A stretch of DNA of 64,000 bases from an uncultured Porphyromonadaceae bacterium. Its GTDB lineage: Bacteria; Bacteroidota; Bacteroidia; Bacteroidales; Muribaculaceae. Under the pieces are notes generated by a model that saw only the letters and a list, made by a program, of their open reading frames with translations, was not told where the DNA came from and made no database searches. The stretch spans positions 25,079 through 89,078 of the forward strand of contig CANPMT010000003.1 of the NCBI GenBank assembly GCA_947575235.1. The letters run 5' to 3'. The translations under genes were made by a program, and so were the position numbers. Each line of letters begins with the position of its first letter. Positions within the stretch are counted from its first letter, which is position 1. Below, in pieces: positions 1 to 8,639 of this stretch.

Positions 1-1567
1 CCTCGGCGTTTACGCTGCGGGCCATGTCGGTAACCTCCTCGGGACGTTCGTCGATGAGGAGCATAATGATATAGGTGTCGGGGTGATTCTCCGATATTGC
101 GTTGGCTATATCCTTGAGAAGGATAGTCTTACCTGTTTTGGGAGGTGCCACGATAAGTGCACGCTGTCCTTTGCCGATAGGTGAGAAGAGGTCGACAACA
201 CGGGTTGAGATGTTGCACGATTTCCCCTTCGTGAGGTTGAACTTCTCATCAGGGAAGAGGGGCACGAGATGCTCAAATGGTATACGGTCGCGCACTTTTG
301 CGGGTTCGAGGCCGTTGATTGAGATTACGTTTACAAGGGGATAATACTTGTCGCCTTCGCGCGGGGGACGTATAGAGGCCTCCACCACGTCGCCTGTCTT
401 GAGACCGAATTCCTTGATCTGATTCTGCGACACGTAGATATCATCGGGGCTGCTGAGATAATTGTAATCGCTTGAGCGGAGGAATCCGTAACCTTCGGGC
501 ATGATTTCGAGTACACCGTATGCGTCGAGGATTCCGCTGAAGTCGTAGGGCGACTCGTGAAGTAGCGATGTGGGGACAGGCTGGCCTTGCTGACGCATGA
601 GGCGCTGCTGTTTCTTAAGGATGGCTTTCTGCTGTTTGGTGAGGGGCTGCTGTGTGGTGGCCCCCGGTTCGCGTAGTGTTATGGGTGTGGCCTGTGGAGT
701 GGGAAGAGCCGAGAGGTCTTCCATATCCTCCCCCTGCATTGGCTGGGGCTGAGGAGTCTGCGGCTGGGGAGCCTGAGCGTTGCGTTGGTTGCGGGGAGTA
801 AACATTTTCCCTTTTGTGGGGGGGAATAGTGAAGTAAGTGAGGAGATGTCGCTCTGGCCTGATTTGTTGCGTGGAGTGAAGACCTTCAGTTTCGGGCGTT
901 CCGGCTCCTGGTTTTCTGCAATTGCGGGAGCCTCATCCTGCTGCGGTGCGTCCTGGGGAGTGTGGTCGGAGTTGTTGATGTTTTCAATAATATTATCGGC
1001 GGCGGTGTTCTCTTCGGCAATCATCGGAAGAGTGGGAATGTTTTCATTAGCTTCAGCGGCGGGAGTCTCTACGGGAGCGGGAGTCTCAGCCACCACTTTC
1101 TTAGGACGTCCTTTCTTTTTGGGAGCCGGAATTTCGGCTGCCACCTGCTGCGATTCGGGAGCGATTGATGCTGCGGCAGCCTGTTCGGCCTGTTGTTGCA
1201 GGAGGAGAGCCTTAGGTTTGCGTCCTCTCCTTTTGGGGAGGGGTAGAGTCTCCGGCAGGTCTGACGATACAGGTTGGTCAGAAGTCACATTATTGTTTTT
1301 AACAGTCTGGGCGGCTTTGTCGGCTGCGGCAGTTTCAGAAGCCGGCTTACGGCCTCGTTTGGCCTTGGGCTCCTTCTCCTTAGGTGCTTTTTTCTTATCA
1401 GCGTTTTTGGATACAAAATCTTTGGCGGTCTGTTCAGCCTGGAGGTCAAGAATCTGATTCTCGATCTCGTCGCGGGAGAGTGAAGAAACTTTTTTAATGC
1501 CCATGGATTCAGCTGTGCTTCTCAACTGGTCCTCCTCCATGTCTTTAAGATCATTTAAGTGGAACAT
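1..1567 (-). CDS. rho: Transcription termination factor Rho (C-terminus beyond window)
   Basis: Rho is the hexameric RNA-dependent ATPase that ends transcription. The frame runs open from ATG at 1567 to the left edge, so it is missing from the ORF track. It starts [17 protein letters not shown] (Rho N-terminal helical domain). After about 300 residues of low-complexity sequence comes the RNA-binding CSD region ([20 protein letters not shown]). Near the edge lie [17 protein letters not shown] (Walker A) and [13 protein letters not shown]. The extension is rich in Pro, Gln, Ala and Lys and holds three AT-hook-like basic patches: KRGRKP, RRGRKP and KKGRPKK. E. coli Rho is about 419 residues and lacks such an insert; long disordered inserts are known in Bacteroides Rho. 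About 522 residues are visible. The long 225..1457-side ORFs on the plus strand are antisense shadows of the insert. Confidence 0.97.
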   Translation of the reverse strand, partial: MFHLNDLKDMEEDQLRSTAESMGIKKVSSLSRDEIENQILDLQAEQTAKDFVSKNADKKKAPKEKEPKAKRGRKPASETAAADKAAQTVKNNNVTSDQPVSSDLPETLPLPKRRGRKPKALLLQQQAEQAAAASIAPESQQVAAEIPAPKKKGRPKKVVAETPAPVETPAAEANENIPTLPMIAEENTAADNIIENINNSDHTPQDAPQQDEAPAIAENQEPERPKLKVFTPRNKSGQSDISSLTSLFPPTKGKMFTPRNQRNAQAPQPQTPQPQPMQGEDMEDLSALPTPQATPITLREPGATTQQPLTKQQKAILKKQQRLMRQQGQPVPTSLLHESPYDFSGILDAYGVLEIMPEGYGFLRSSDYNYLSSPDDIYVSQNQIKEFGLKTGDVVEASIRPPREGDKYYPLVNVISINGLEPAKVRDRIPFEHLVPLFPDEKFNLTKGKSCNISTRVVDLFSPIGKGQRALIVAPPKTGKTILLKDIANAISENHPDTYIIMLLIDERPEEVTDMARSVNAE

Positions 1568-1803
1568 AAAAGATTTATGTTATAGGATGTTTGTCAACAG
1601 ACACAATCGAAGGATTACGATTACTCATATTGCCCCATAAGCTCACCGTGCGGGTGAGAAGCTGGAATCATGCCTGTATGATAGAATTGATAATTTGAAT
1701 TAAAGAGGGTCTTCCAACCTGCGGAATTGCTAATAGGTGAGGGTAGGAAGGATAGTCTTCACGGCTGTGCCAGTAACCGACACTTGGCCTCAGGACTTTT
1801 GAT
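1568..1803 (-). promoter_or_regulatory. Long 5' leader of rho
   Basis: If transcription starts about 7 nt after the -7 box at 1810-1817, rho has a leader of about 235 nt. That is much longer than the other leaders in this window. It holds a GC stem-loop (CTCACC/GGGTGAG near 1641-1658) and a short upstream ORF. The start site and any regulatory function are inferred. Confidence 0.4.
1621..1671 (-). other. Possible 16-codon upstream ORF in the rho leader
   Basis: Within the leader, an ATG at 1671 opens a 16-codon frame (starting MIPASHPHGE) ending in TAA, about 50 nt before the rho start. The hairpin CTCACC-gtgc-GGGTGAG lies inside it. Rho genes are often autoregulated through their leader, so a coding or structural role is possible. 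The ORF is short enough to arise by chance. Confidence 0.2.
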
Positions 1804-1809
1804 TTAGTG

Positions 1810-1841
1810 CAAAGTTAGGAAAAAGAATTTATTTGCACAAA
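1810..1841 (-). promoter_or_regulatory. Bacteroidetes-type promoter for rho
   Basis: Read on the minus strand, TTTG (1838-1841) is followed after 20 nt by TAACTTTG (1810-1817). This matches the Bacteroidetes primary sigma consensus TTTG-N19/20-TAnnTTTG exactly. Confidence 0.75.
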
Positions 1842-1896
1842 TATATAACGTGAAAAGGGTGTAAAATGTTGTGACGGAAGGGATGTAAAAAAAGGA

Positions 1897-1928
1897 AGGG
1901 GCGTGGATCATAAAAAATCCACGCCCCT
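1897..1928 (-). terminator. Intrinsic terminator after rubrerythrin
   Basis: A 12-bp perfect stem (AGGGGCGTGGAT / ATCCACGCCCCT) with an 8-nt A-rich loop lies about 20 nt past the rubrerythrin stop. On the minus strand it is followed by a T-rich run. Confidence 0.85.
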
Positions 1929-1947
1929 GAATATATTTCTCTTATGA

Positions 1948-2502
1948 TTACTTGTTGCCGAAGTAACGGTTGTAAAGACCGAAGAAGCCGCGGCCATGAC
2001 GGGCCTCATCCTTAGCCATCTCATGAACGGTGTCGTGGATAGCGTCGAGGTTCTGGGCCTTGGCGTTCTTTGCGATGCGCATCTTATCCTCGTTGGCACC
2101 GGCCTCGGCATGCATACGCTTCTCAAGGTTGGTCTTTGTGTCCCAAACCATGTCGCCGAGAAGCTCAGCGAATTTGGCAGCGTGCTCAGCCTCCTCCCAA
2201 GCGTAACGCTTGAAAGCCTCGGCGATCTCGGGATAACCCTCGCGGTCGGCCTGACGAGACATTGCCAGGTACATGCCAACCTCGGTGCATTCGCCGGTGA
2301 AGTGGTTGTTGAGGTCTTTTATCATCTCCTCGTCGCAGCCCTTGGCCACGCCGATCTCATGCTCGGTCACAAATTTAAGAAGCTCAGCTTTGTCAAGCTC
2401 TTTAAACTTTGATGCGGGTGCGCCACACTGGGGGCACTTCGCAGGTGCTTCCTCACCCTCGGCTACATAGCCGCAGATGGTGCAGATCCATTCTTTTGCC
2501 AT
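1948..2502 (-). CDS. rbr: Reverse rubrerythrin (rubredoxin-ferritin-like peroxidase)
   Basis: A 184-residue non-haem iron protein that would reduce hydrogen peroxide in the cytoplasm of an anaerobe. The N-terminus is a rubredoxin domain with two Cys pairs (CTICGY at about 8-13 and CPQCGAP at about 23-29). From about residue 55 a ferritin-like diiron domain follows, with Glu/His-rich helices ([28 protein letters not shown]). Classical rubrerythrins have the rubredoxin domain at the C-terminus, so this is the reversed arrangement. It is a single-gene unit with its own promoter and terminator. Confidence 0.93.
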   Translation of the reverse strand: MAKEWICTICGYVAEGEEAPAKCPQCGAPASKFKELDKAELLKFVTEHEIGVAKGCDEEMIKDLNNHFTGECTEVGMYLAMSRQADREGYPEIAEAFKRYAWEEAEHAAKFAELLGDMVWDTKTNLEKRMHAEAGANEDKMRIAKNAKAQNLDAIHDTVHEMAKDEARHGRGFFGLYNRYFGNK

Positions 2503-2509
2503 AATTTTC

Positions 2510-2527
2510 AGTTATTAGTTATTAGTT
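2510..2527. repeat. AGTTATT tandem repeat in the rubrerythrin leader
   Basis: The 7-bp unit AGTTATT occurs twice plus four bases just upstream of the rubrerythrin start. A related array lies in the hemerythrin leader at 38521-38555, in the opposite orientation relative to its gene. Confidence 0.5.
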
Positions 2528-2575
2528 GTGAGTTGGTTATATATTTACTTTATATTTTTCTCTTCTCTTTCTTTA

Positions 2576-2606
2576 CAAAGTTAGTGATTTTTTCCTAATT
2601 TCGCAA
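2576..2606 (-). promoter_or_regulatory. Promoter for rubrerythrin
   Basis: On the minus strand TTG (2604-2606) is followed after 20 nt by TAACTTTG (2576-2583), a strong Bacteroidetes -33/-7 pair in the gap between the rubrerythrin gene and the divergent tilS. Confidence 0.75.
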
Positions 2607-2659
2607 GTAGAAATATCGGTTTAGTATCATCATTTCATATATTTTAAACTACATTAACT

Positions 2660-3640
2660 ATGGCAAGAGCAAGGTTCTCATCTCATCCTCTCGAAAAAGC
2701 TGTGGCGGAGGCGTGGCGGGGCGTCAGATTCCCGAAGGTGCTGGTGACTGTGAGCGGAGGCGCCGACAGTGTGGCGCTCCTTTCCTCGCTTAATGCCATC
2801 AGGGGGCCGGAATGTGTGGCCGCACATTGCAATTTTCATCTGAGGGGGGAGGAGAGCATGCGCGACCAGAGGGTGGTGGAGCGGCTCTGCCGTGAACTGG
2901 GCGTTGAACTCTTGGTAAAGGATTTCGATGTGCCGCTATATATTAAGGAGAGAAGGGGAGTGTCGGTCGAGATGGCTTGCCGTGAACTCAGATATGAGTG
3001 GTTTCGCAACCTGCTTGCCTACACCGGCGCCGCCCGGATAACCACAGGGCATAACGCCGACGATAACATCGAGACACTTCTCCTTAATCTGCTCCGAGGG
3101 TCGGGCACGTTGGGATTGAAGGGGATGGTGCCTGACACGGGTGAGATATGGCGTCCGCTTTTGGGGGTGCACCGCACTATGATTGTGGATTATCTTGAAT
3201 CGCGTGGTCTGACTTACATCACTGACTCATCGAATCTTTCAAGCGATTACCGTCGCAATTTCCTGCGTAATGAGATTATTCCGATGCTGAGAAGCCGCTG
3301 GGAGGGGTTTGACAAGGCCCTCGACCGCTCTTTGCTCTGTCTGCGCAGCGAGAATGCGGTGGTTGCCCATAGTGTGGCTATGGCTCTGCCGCCTGCCGGC
3401 CAACCGCTTGAGCGGAGCCGTGTGCTGGCCTTCCCGGATCCGGAACTGCTGGTGCGCCGGTTTATCGAACCGCTCTCACCATTCACCACCACGGCCTCCG
3501 AGATTGTGGCGGCCATGCGCGCCGACAAACCTGATGTGAAGCGGTGGCGGCTGCGCGGAGGGGTTGCGACGCTGAAAGGGGGGAGGCTCTCGCTCTCTCT
3601 GTCTGGCCGCACTGATTCTGTCAACGGCTCAGACGACTGA
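2660..3640 (+). CDS. tilS: tRNA(Ile)-lysidine synthase, short form
   Basis: TilS uses ATP to attach lysine to C34 of the tRNA-Ile CAU anticodon so that it reads AUA. The PP-loop motif is VTVSGGADSVALL (about 30-42). It is followed by AAHCNFHLRGEES and GHNADDNIETLLLNLLRGSG, all characteristic of TilS rather than other PP-loop ATPases. At 326 residues it is clearly shorter than the forms of roughly 430-450 residues usual in this order. The tail after about residue 230 is divergent and a full TilS C-terminal domain is not obvious. Its last 20 nt overlap the convergent response-regulator gene. It follows a divergent promoter region shared with the rubrerythrin gene. Confidence 0.9.
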   Translation: MARARFSSHPLEKAVAEAWRGVRFPKVLVTVSGGADSVALLSSLNAIRGPECVAAHCNFHLRGEESMRDQRVVERLCRELGVELLVKDFDVPLYIKERRGVSVEMACRELRYEWFRNLLAYTGAARITTGHNADDNIETLLLNLLRGSGTLGLKGMVPDTGEIWRPLLGVHRTMIVDYLESRGLTYITDSSNLSSDYRRNFLRNEIIPMLRSRWEGFDKALDRSLLCLRSENAVVAHSVAMALPPAGQPLERSRVLAFPDPELLVRRFIEPLSPFTTTASEIVAAMRADKPDVKRWRLRGGVATLKGGRLSLSLSGRTDSVNGSDD

Positions 3641-4331
3641 AGAATTCCTCGCGGCGCGAGTCTGATATCGGTATGTAGACTTTCCCGAATACTATCCGGC
3701 CACGCTCCACAACCTCGATATTAGGGATATTGACGATAAACGAGCGGTGTACGCGCATGAAACTGTCGGCTGGGAGCTGCTCCTCGATATCCTTCAGACT
3801 CATCAGTGAGCTGACCTGCGATCCATCCTTACGGTTGAATATCACGCGGTCGTTCTGCACCTCGATATATGTAAGCTGGTCAGTGTGAATCTGCACGAGC
3901 CTGTAATCAGCCTTGACTGTTATGGTGTCTCTTGAGGGGCGGCGTGAATTACGGAAACTGTCGCGCATGGCAAACCATTCCACAGCTTTCCCCACGGCCC
4001 TGGAGAACTCGGCGAAGCTCACAGGTTTGAGAAGATAGTCGAGCGCGTTAACCTTGAAGCCGTCGACAGCATACTGCTGATAGGCGGTGATGAAGATGAT
4101 GCGTGTTGAGGCAGGTATGACCCCTGCGAAGTCTATGCCGTTGAGCAGGGGCATGTTTATGTCGAGAAACACCAGGTCGATGTCGCCGGCCACCACACTC
4201 TTTATGGCTTCGGCAGCCGATTCGTAGCAGCCCTGCAGCTGCAATACAGGAGTCTGCCCGATATAGCTCTTGATAAGTTCGCGAGCCAGAGGCTCATCGT
4301 CGACAAGTATACATTTCAGTGGTCTGGTCAT
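3621..4331 (-). CDS. LytTR-family response regulator
   Basis: A 236-residue two-component response regulator. The N-terminal receiver has the acidic pair D11/D12 (LVDDEPLAR), phosphoacceptor D57 (VFLDINMP) and the switch Lys in LDYLLKPVSF. The C-terminal half (from about 135) is a LytTR DNA-binding domain (VKADYRLVQIHTDQLTYIEVQND ... MRVHRSFIVNI). It is the last gene of the efflux operon, 44 nt after the LytS-type kinase, which is its probable partner. Its 3' end overlaps tilS by 20 nt on the opposite strand. It most likely controls its own efflux operon, which is inference from the linkage. Confidence 0.93.
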   Translation of the reverse strand: MTRPLKCILVDDEPLARELIKSYIGQTPVLQLQGCYESAAEAIKSVVAGDIDLVFLDINMPLLNGIDFAGVIPASTRIIFITAYQQYAVDGFKVNALDYLLKPVSFAEFSRAVGKAVEWFAMRDSFRNSRRPSRDTITVKADYRLVQIHTDQLTYIEVQNDRVIFNRKDGSQVSSLMSLKDIEEQLPADSFMRVHRSFIVNIPNIEVVERGRIVFGKVYIPISDSRREEFFSRLSR

Positions 4332-4375
4332 TTGCTGTAAAGTATTTGGGGGTGTTTTCTGTCAGGTGAGTATTA

Positions 4376-5479
4376 TTATTTCCCGAGTGCGTCAAGCGAT
4401 ATTTTCAGTTCGATGGCGAATATGCCGTCGGTCTTGTTCACTGTCAGCCGGTGGCTGTGAGGATAAAGAAGACCTAACTGCCGCTCCACATTCACAAGTC
4501 CCACGCCCGATTCCGTCCCTTTCTCACCATCGGTCTCCGGGTGAGAATCGGCCTCGGGGTTATAACTGTTGTCGACGCGGCAAATGAGCCAACCTTTCTC
4601 TACACCAATGACTATGGATATGAAACCTGACTGCCCGTTGGGGGCGGCATGCTTGAAAGCGTTCTCAATCAGAGTGAGAAGCAGGAGCGGAGCGATCTGG
4701 CAACCGGGGGCTGCCGTGACGTTGATGTCGCAGCTTAGTTGCATACCCCCGCTCAGACGCAGGCGCATAAGCTCGATATAATCAGATATGAACTGCATCT
4801 CCTTTTCAAGAGGCACATAAGGCATACCCGAGTCGTAAATCATGAACCTCAGCATATTGCTGAGGTCATGTAGAGCCTGGCGGGCACGCTCCGGAGCGAA
4901 TCCAATCAAGGCATAGATGTTGTTGAGAGTGTTGAAAAGGAAATGGGGATTGAGCTGGGCCTTGAGACTTTTCAGTTCAATCTGGCGTTTCTCGGCACTC
5001 AGCTCAAGTTCCTGACGCCTCACATTCTCATGCTCGCGAGAGAGACGCAAGGCGTATGCGAGCGCCACGGCAAGCACCATCATAATGCCGTCGCGGATAA
5101 GAAACCCGAAATAACCCAACAGATATTGTCCCAGCGAGAGGGTCACGTTTTTGAGCGGTTTGGGTCTCGGCAATCCGCCGTGAGTCTCGAACCATAGCGG
5201 AATCAGGGCGCAGACAATCACAATGATGCAGAAATTCACCAGAAAGAAGAGTGCGCGGCGGTCGTTATGAACCAGTGTCGCCGGGACGAGCCAGAAATAG
5301 TTAACCACAAACACCAGGGTGTAGAATGTGGCCATGAGCACCCCCATCACCATCCATGCCGTAGGTTCGCCGGAATGGCTGAAGATTGACAGGGCGGAGG
5401 GGAAATAAAACAGTACGAGCGACAGCAGGACCACTGTCGCCGTACCGGAGTAACGTTTCTTTGATAGATTGTCATTCAT
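4376..5479 (-). CDS. LytS/YehU-type membrane sensor histidine kinase
   Basis: A 367-residue histidine kinase of the His_kinase (LytS) family. Four hydrophobic segments at about 15-33, 43-65, 77-96 and 118-143 form a membrane sensor with almost no extracytoplasmic domain. After a charged linker (145-172) comes the phosphoacceptor box LNPHFLFNTLNN with H179. The N box is LIENAFKHA and the G box is SGVGLVNVERQL. The start overlaps the 3' end of the permease gene by 8 nt, so translation is probably coupled. With so little outside the membrane, the signal may be sensed inside the bilayer, as in kinases of the BceS/LytS kind that sit next to transporters; this is inference. Confidence 0.92.
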   Translation of the reverse strand: MNDNLSKKRYSGTATVVLLSLVLFYFPSALSIFSHSGEPTAWMVMGVLMATFYTLVFVVNYFWLVPATLVHNDRRALFFLVNFCIIVIVCALIPLWFETHGGLPRPKPLKNVTLSLGQYLLGYFGFLIRDGIMMVLAVALAYALRLSREHENVRRQELELSAEKRQIELKSLKAQLNPHFLFNTLNNIYALIGFAPERARQALHDLSNMLRFMIYDSGMPYVPLEKEMQFISDYIELMRLRLSGGMQLSCDINVTAAPGCQIAPLLLLTLIENAFKHAAPNGQSGFISIVIGVEKGWLICRVDNSYNPEADSHPETDGEKGTESGVGLVNVERQLGLLYPHSHRLTVNKTDGIFAIELKISLDALGK

Positions 5480-6692
5480 AACGTATGGCCTCTATGGGGT
5501 CAAGATTTGAGGCCTTCGCCGCCGGATAGAATCCGAAGATAATACCGATGACGGTGCAGACCAGGAATGAGAGGATGACCGACGAAGCCGACACCGTCAC
5601 AGGCCAGTGCGCGAAAGTGACAATCATCCAAGAAGCTAACGCGCCGAGGAGGATTCCTATTATACCGCCGGTGACCGAAATTATGACAGCCTCTATGAGG
5701 AACTGGGTCATGATGTCGCGCCCGGTGGCGCCGATGCTCATGCGCAGACCAATCTCGCGGGTGCGCTCGGTGACGCTCACAATCATGATGTTCATGATGC
5801 CGATACCGCCCACGAGGAGCGAGATACCCGCCACGGCTGCCAGCAGGACGGTCATCATGGAGGAGGTGGATGAAATCATCTCGGCAAGCTCCTGCATTGA
5901 GCGGATGGTGAAGTTATCCTCGTCGCCGTCGCGCAGTTTATGCTGCGTGCGGAGAATGTCGGTGATTTCGTCGATGGTCTTCTCCGTCTGCTCCTCATCT
6001 ATGGCCGAAGCCTGGATTCCCTGCAGATAGTCGATGGCCAGCATACGCTTCATGACCGTGGTGTAGGGCACCAGTGCGAGGTCGTCCTGGTCCTGCCCCA
6101 TGGTGTTGTAGCCCTTCTCCTCAAGCACGCCGATCACGGTGAGGGGCACTTTCCCGAAGCGCACCACCTTCCCTATCGGGTCAGAGCCATCCGGGAAGAG
6201 GTTGTCTACGAGAGTCTTGCCGAGCACGCATACTTTGGCGGCGTTCTTGACATCAGTCTCTGTAAAGAAATCTCCCTCGGCCACGCTGCGCTGGCGAATG
6301 TCGAGATATTGCGTGTTGACACCCTGCGCCTGCGAGGGGTAGTTGCTGTTGCCATATATCCACTGTCCGGAACTGCTGACAGTCGGGGTAATGTTGGCGA
6401 TAGTTGAGGCCTGGGTGACGAGCGCCTCATAGTCGGCCGGTTTCAGTGTCTGCATGTCATCGCTGCTCTGGCGCACGCCACCTCTCTTGTCGGCACCCGG
6501 GAAGATCATAATCATGTTGCTGCCCATCTCGGAGATCTGCGCCTTGATAGAGTCTTTCGACCCCTGGCCGATGGCGAGCATGGCAATCACCGCCCCCACG
6601 CCGATAATGACGCCGAGCATGGTGAGGAAGCATCTCATCTTGTTGTTGTTGAGAGCTTTCAACGCTATTTTCAGTAGGTTCTGTATATTCAT
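5472..6692 (-). CDS. MacB-type ABC transporter permease
   Basis: A 406-residue MacB/FtsX-fold permease. One N-terminal transmembrane helix (about 20-42, MLGVIIGVGAVIAMLAIGQG) is followed by a periplasmic MacB core domain (about 50-270) and three C-terminal helices (about 285-400) with the family stretch IGIMNIMIVSVTERTREIGLRMSIGA. In E. coli MacB the ATPase and permease are one protein; here they are separate adjacent genes. The partners are the ATPase (12 nt upstream), the membrane fusion protein and the TolC-like channel of the same operon. The complex would expel antimicrobials, peptides or lipids from the periplasm; the substrate is unknown. Confidence 0.93.
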   Translation of the reverse strand: MNIQNLLKIALKALNNNKMRCFLTMLGVIIGVGAVIAMLAIGQGSKDSIKAQISEMGSNMIMIFPGADKRGGVRQSSDDMQTLKPADYEALVTQASTIANITPTVSSSGQWIYGNSNYPSQAQGVNTQYLDIRQRSVAEGDFFTETDVKNAAKVCVLGKTLVDNLFPDGSDPIGKVVRFGKVPLTVIGVLEEKGYNTMGQDQDDLALVPYTTVMKRMLAIDYLQGIQASAIDEEQTEKTIDEITDILRTQHKLRDGDEDNFTIRSMQELAEMISSTSSMMTVLLAAVAGISLLVGGIGIMNIMIVSVTERTREIGLRMSIGATGRDIMTQFLIEAVIISVTGGIIGILLGALASWMIVTFAHWPVTVSASSVILSFLVCTVIGIIFGFYPAAKASNLDPIEAIRYE

Positions 6693-6704
6693 GACTCAAA
6701 CTCA

Positions 6705-7451
6705 TTATTCCTCCTGGGGAAGATTACGGTAGACCTCCTCGGCCGATTTGATATCGTAGTTATACTCATCGCTGACAATATGTCCGTCGCGCAGCATTAT
6801 GTTGCGTGAGGAGTAGAGTGCCAGTTCGGGATTATGCGTCACGAAGATGATTGTCTTCCCCTCGTTATAGAGTTTCTGGAAGAGTGTCAATATGGAGAAT
6901 GACGTGCGCGTGTCGAGGTTGCCGGTGGCCTCGTCGGCGAGTATTATCACCGGGTTGTTTACCAGGGCGCGTGCTATGGCCACACGCTGCTGCTGCCCTC
7001 CCGACATCTGGTTGCTCTTATGATAGAGGCGATCGCCCAGCCCGACGGCCCGCAGGCATTTCTCAGCCCTCTCGGCCCTCTCCTTTGCCGACACCCCGGA
7101 ATTGTAGAGCAACGGCAGCTCCACATTCTCAAGGGCAGTCGTCTTTGGGAGCAGGTTATAGTTCTGGAATATGAAGCCGATCTTGCGGTTGCGTATCCTG
7201 GCCCGTTCATTCTTGCCCATATCCTGCACGGAGATTCCGTCAAGGAGATACTGCCCCGATGTAGGGGTGTCAAGACATCCCAAGGTGTTGAGGAGGGTTG
7301 ACTTGCCCGATCCCGACGTGCCCATAATTGTTACGAACTCACCCTCATAGATGGTGAACGAGACGCCCCGCAGGGCTTTGACAGTCTCGTCACCAACTTT
7401 GAAGTAGCGTTTAAGATCGACAATCTTTATTATCTCTTTCTCTTTAGCCAT
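6705..7451 (-). CDS. MacB-type ABC transporter ATP-binding protein
   Basis: A 248-residue nucleotide-binding subunit of the LolD/MacB class. Walker A is GTSGSGKST (about 44-52), the Q loop is [10 protein letters not shown], the signature is [15 protein letters not shown], Walker B is [13 protein letters not shown] and the switch histidine lies in [10 protein letters not shown]. It energises the permease encoded 12 nt downstream. The C-terminal tail beyond the H loop is ordinary for the class. Confidence 0.95.
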   Translation of the reverse strand: MAKEKEIIKIVDLKRYFKVGDETVKALRGVSFTIYEGEFVTIMGTSGSGKSTLLNTLGCLDTPTSGQYLLDGISVQDMGKNERARIRNRKIGFIFQNYNLLPKTTALENVELPLLYNSGVSAKERAERAEKCLRAVGLGDRLYHKSNQMSGGQQQRVAIARALVNNPVIILADEATGNLDTRTSFSILTLFQKLYNEGKTIIFVTHNPELALYSSRNIMLRDGHIVSDEYNYDIKSAEEVYRNLPQEE

Positions 7452-7459
7452 AATTCAGT

Positions 7460-8617
7460 TTATTTTTTCTTGGCACCCGGCGGTTTGGGCATGAAGGGAT
7501 TCTCTTCGGTGGGGGTATCCTTCTGCTTGGCCTGTATCACATTATATTGCAGAGCCACTTTGTCGCCGTTCTTGAGTCCGGAAGTGATCTGCTGATAGGC
7601 GCTGTTGGCCATTCCGAGTTCCACGGGGGTCTGGATAAGCTTGCCGTCGCGTTCCACCCAAACCGATTTCCCCTCACTCTCTTTAGCCGGCACAGGGGTG
7701 GGGAGTCCGGAATCCTTCTCACCCTCGAAAGGCTGGAACTTCAGCGCTTTCAGGGGCACGGCCAGCACGTTGTCAAGCTCAAGGGTATAGATGGTGAGAT
7801 TGGCCGTCATACCCGGAATCAGCTTCTGGTCGGGGTTGGGTGCAGCCACGATCACCTCATAGGTCACCACATTTGATGTGGTGGTGGGGTTGAGGCGCAC
7901 CTGGGTAACAGTGCCCGAGAAGGTGTCGTTGGGGAAGGCGTCGACGGTGAAAGTGACATGCTGTCCAACCTTCACCTGACCTATGTCGGCCTCATCCACA
8001 TCACCGACCACCTGCATGTTGTCAAGGTCGGCTATAGTGTAGAGATTGGCCACAGTCATGTTGGACACCACCGTCTGACCCACCTCTACCTCACGCGAGA
8101 TGATGATGCCATCGATAGGGGAATAGATCTGGGCATAGTTCAGGTTCTTTGCGGCCCTTACACGGTCGGCCTGTGTTTTCTCATATGCCAGGCGCGCAAC
8201 GTCATAATCCTTCTTTGAGGTCTGGAACTCATAGTCGGAGATCAGCTGCTCATCATGCAGGGCCTTGTCGCGTTCATAATTCTTTTTTGTGTATTCATAC
8301 GTGGCTTTTGCCGAGGCCATGTTGGCATCCGCGCTCTTTAGGTCGCTGTCGAGCAGAGTCTTCTCCAGTTCGGCGAGGAGCTGTCCCTGGGTCACGTGGT
8401 CGTTATAGTCGACATACAGTTTGTCGATTATGCCGGTGACCTGTGTGCCGACATCCACCTGTGTTACAGACTCCATCGTGCCTGTGGCGGTCACCACTTC
8501 CGACATGGAGGTAGGCTCAACGGTATACGTCTCCACCTCCATCCGGTCTTTCTTCTCGCACGAGGTCACGAGAGCGAGCGTGACCAGTGCCGGTATTGTA
8601 ATTTTTAAGTAATCCAT
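7460..8617 (-). CDS. MacA-like periplasmic adaptor (membrane fusion) lipoprotein
   Basis: A 385-residue efflux adaptor. The start MDYLKITIPALVTLALVTSC has a lipobox (VTSC) near residue 20, so the protein is probably an inner-membrane lipoprotein. The barrel-sandwich halves are visible (TVEPTSMSEVVTATGTMES; IYSPIDGIIISREVEVGQTV) around an alpha-hairpin (about 85-165, DADLKSADANMASAKATYEYTKKN-like heptads), followed by a beta-barrel and a membrane-proximal domain. The C-terminus is Lys/Pro-rich. It bridges the MacB-type transporter and the TolC-like channel, with 8 nt to the ATPase gene. Confidence 0.93.
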   Translation of the reverse strand: MDYLKITIPALVTLALVTSCEKKDRMEVETYTVEPTSMSEVVTATGTMESVTQVDVGTQVTGIIDKLYVDYNDHVTQGQLLAELEKTLLDSDLKSADANMASAKATYEYTKKNYERDKALHDEQLISDYEFQTSKKDYDVARLAYEKTQADRVRAAKNLNYAQIYSPIDGIIISREVEVGQTVVSNMTVANLYTIADLDNMQVVGDVDEADIGQVKVGQHVTFTVDAFPNDTFSGTVTQVRLNPTTTSNVVTYEVIVAAPNPDQKLIPGMTANLTIYTLELDNVLAVPLKALKFQPFEGEKDSGLPTPVPAKESEGKSVWVERDGKLIQTPVELGMANSAYQQITSGLKNGDKVALQYNVIQAKQKDTPTEENPFMPKPPGAKKK

Positions 8618-8639
8618 ATGGTTGGGTTAAAGTTTATTG

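Noticed and set aside
780-1457. 225-residue plus-strand ORF opposite rho
   Set aside because: It is antisense to the low-complexity insert of rho, whose minus-strand frame is continuous and has clear Rho motifs.
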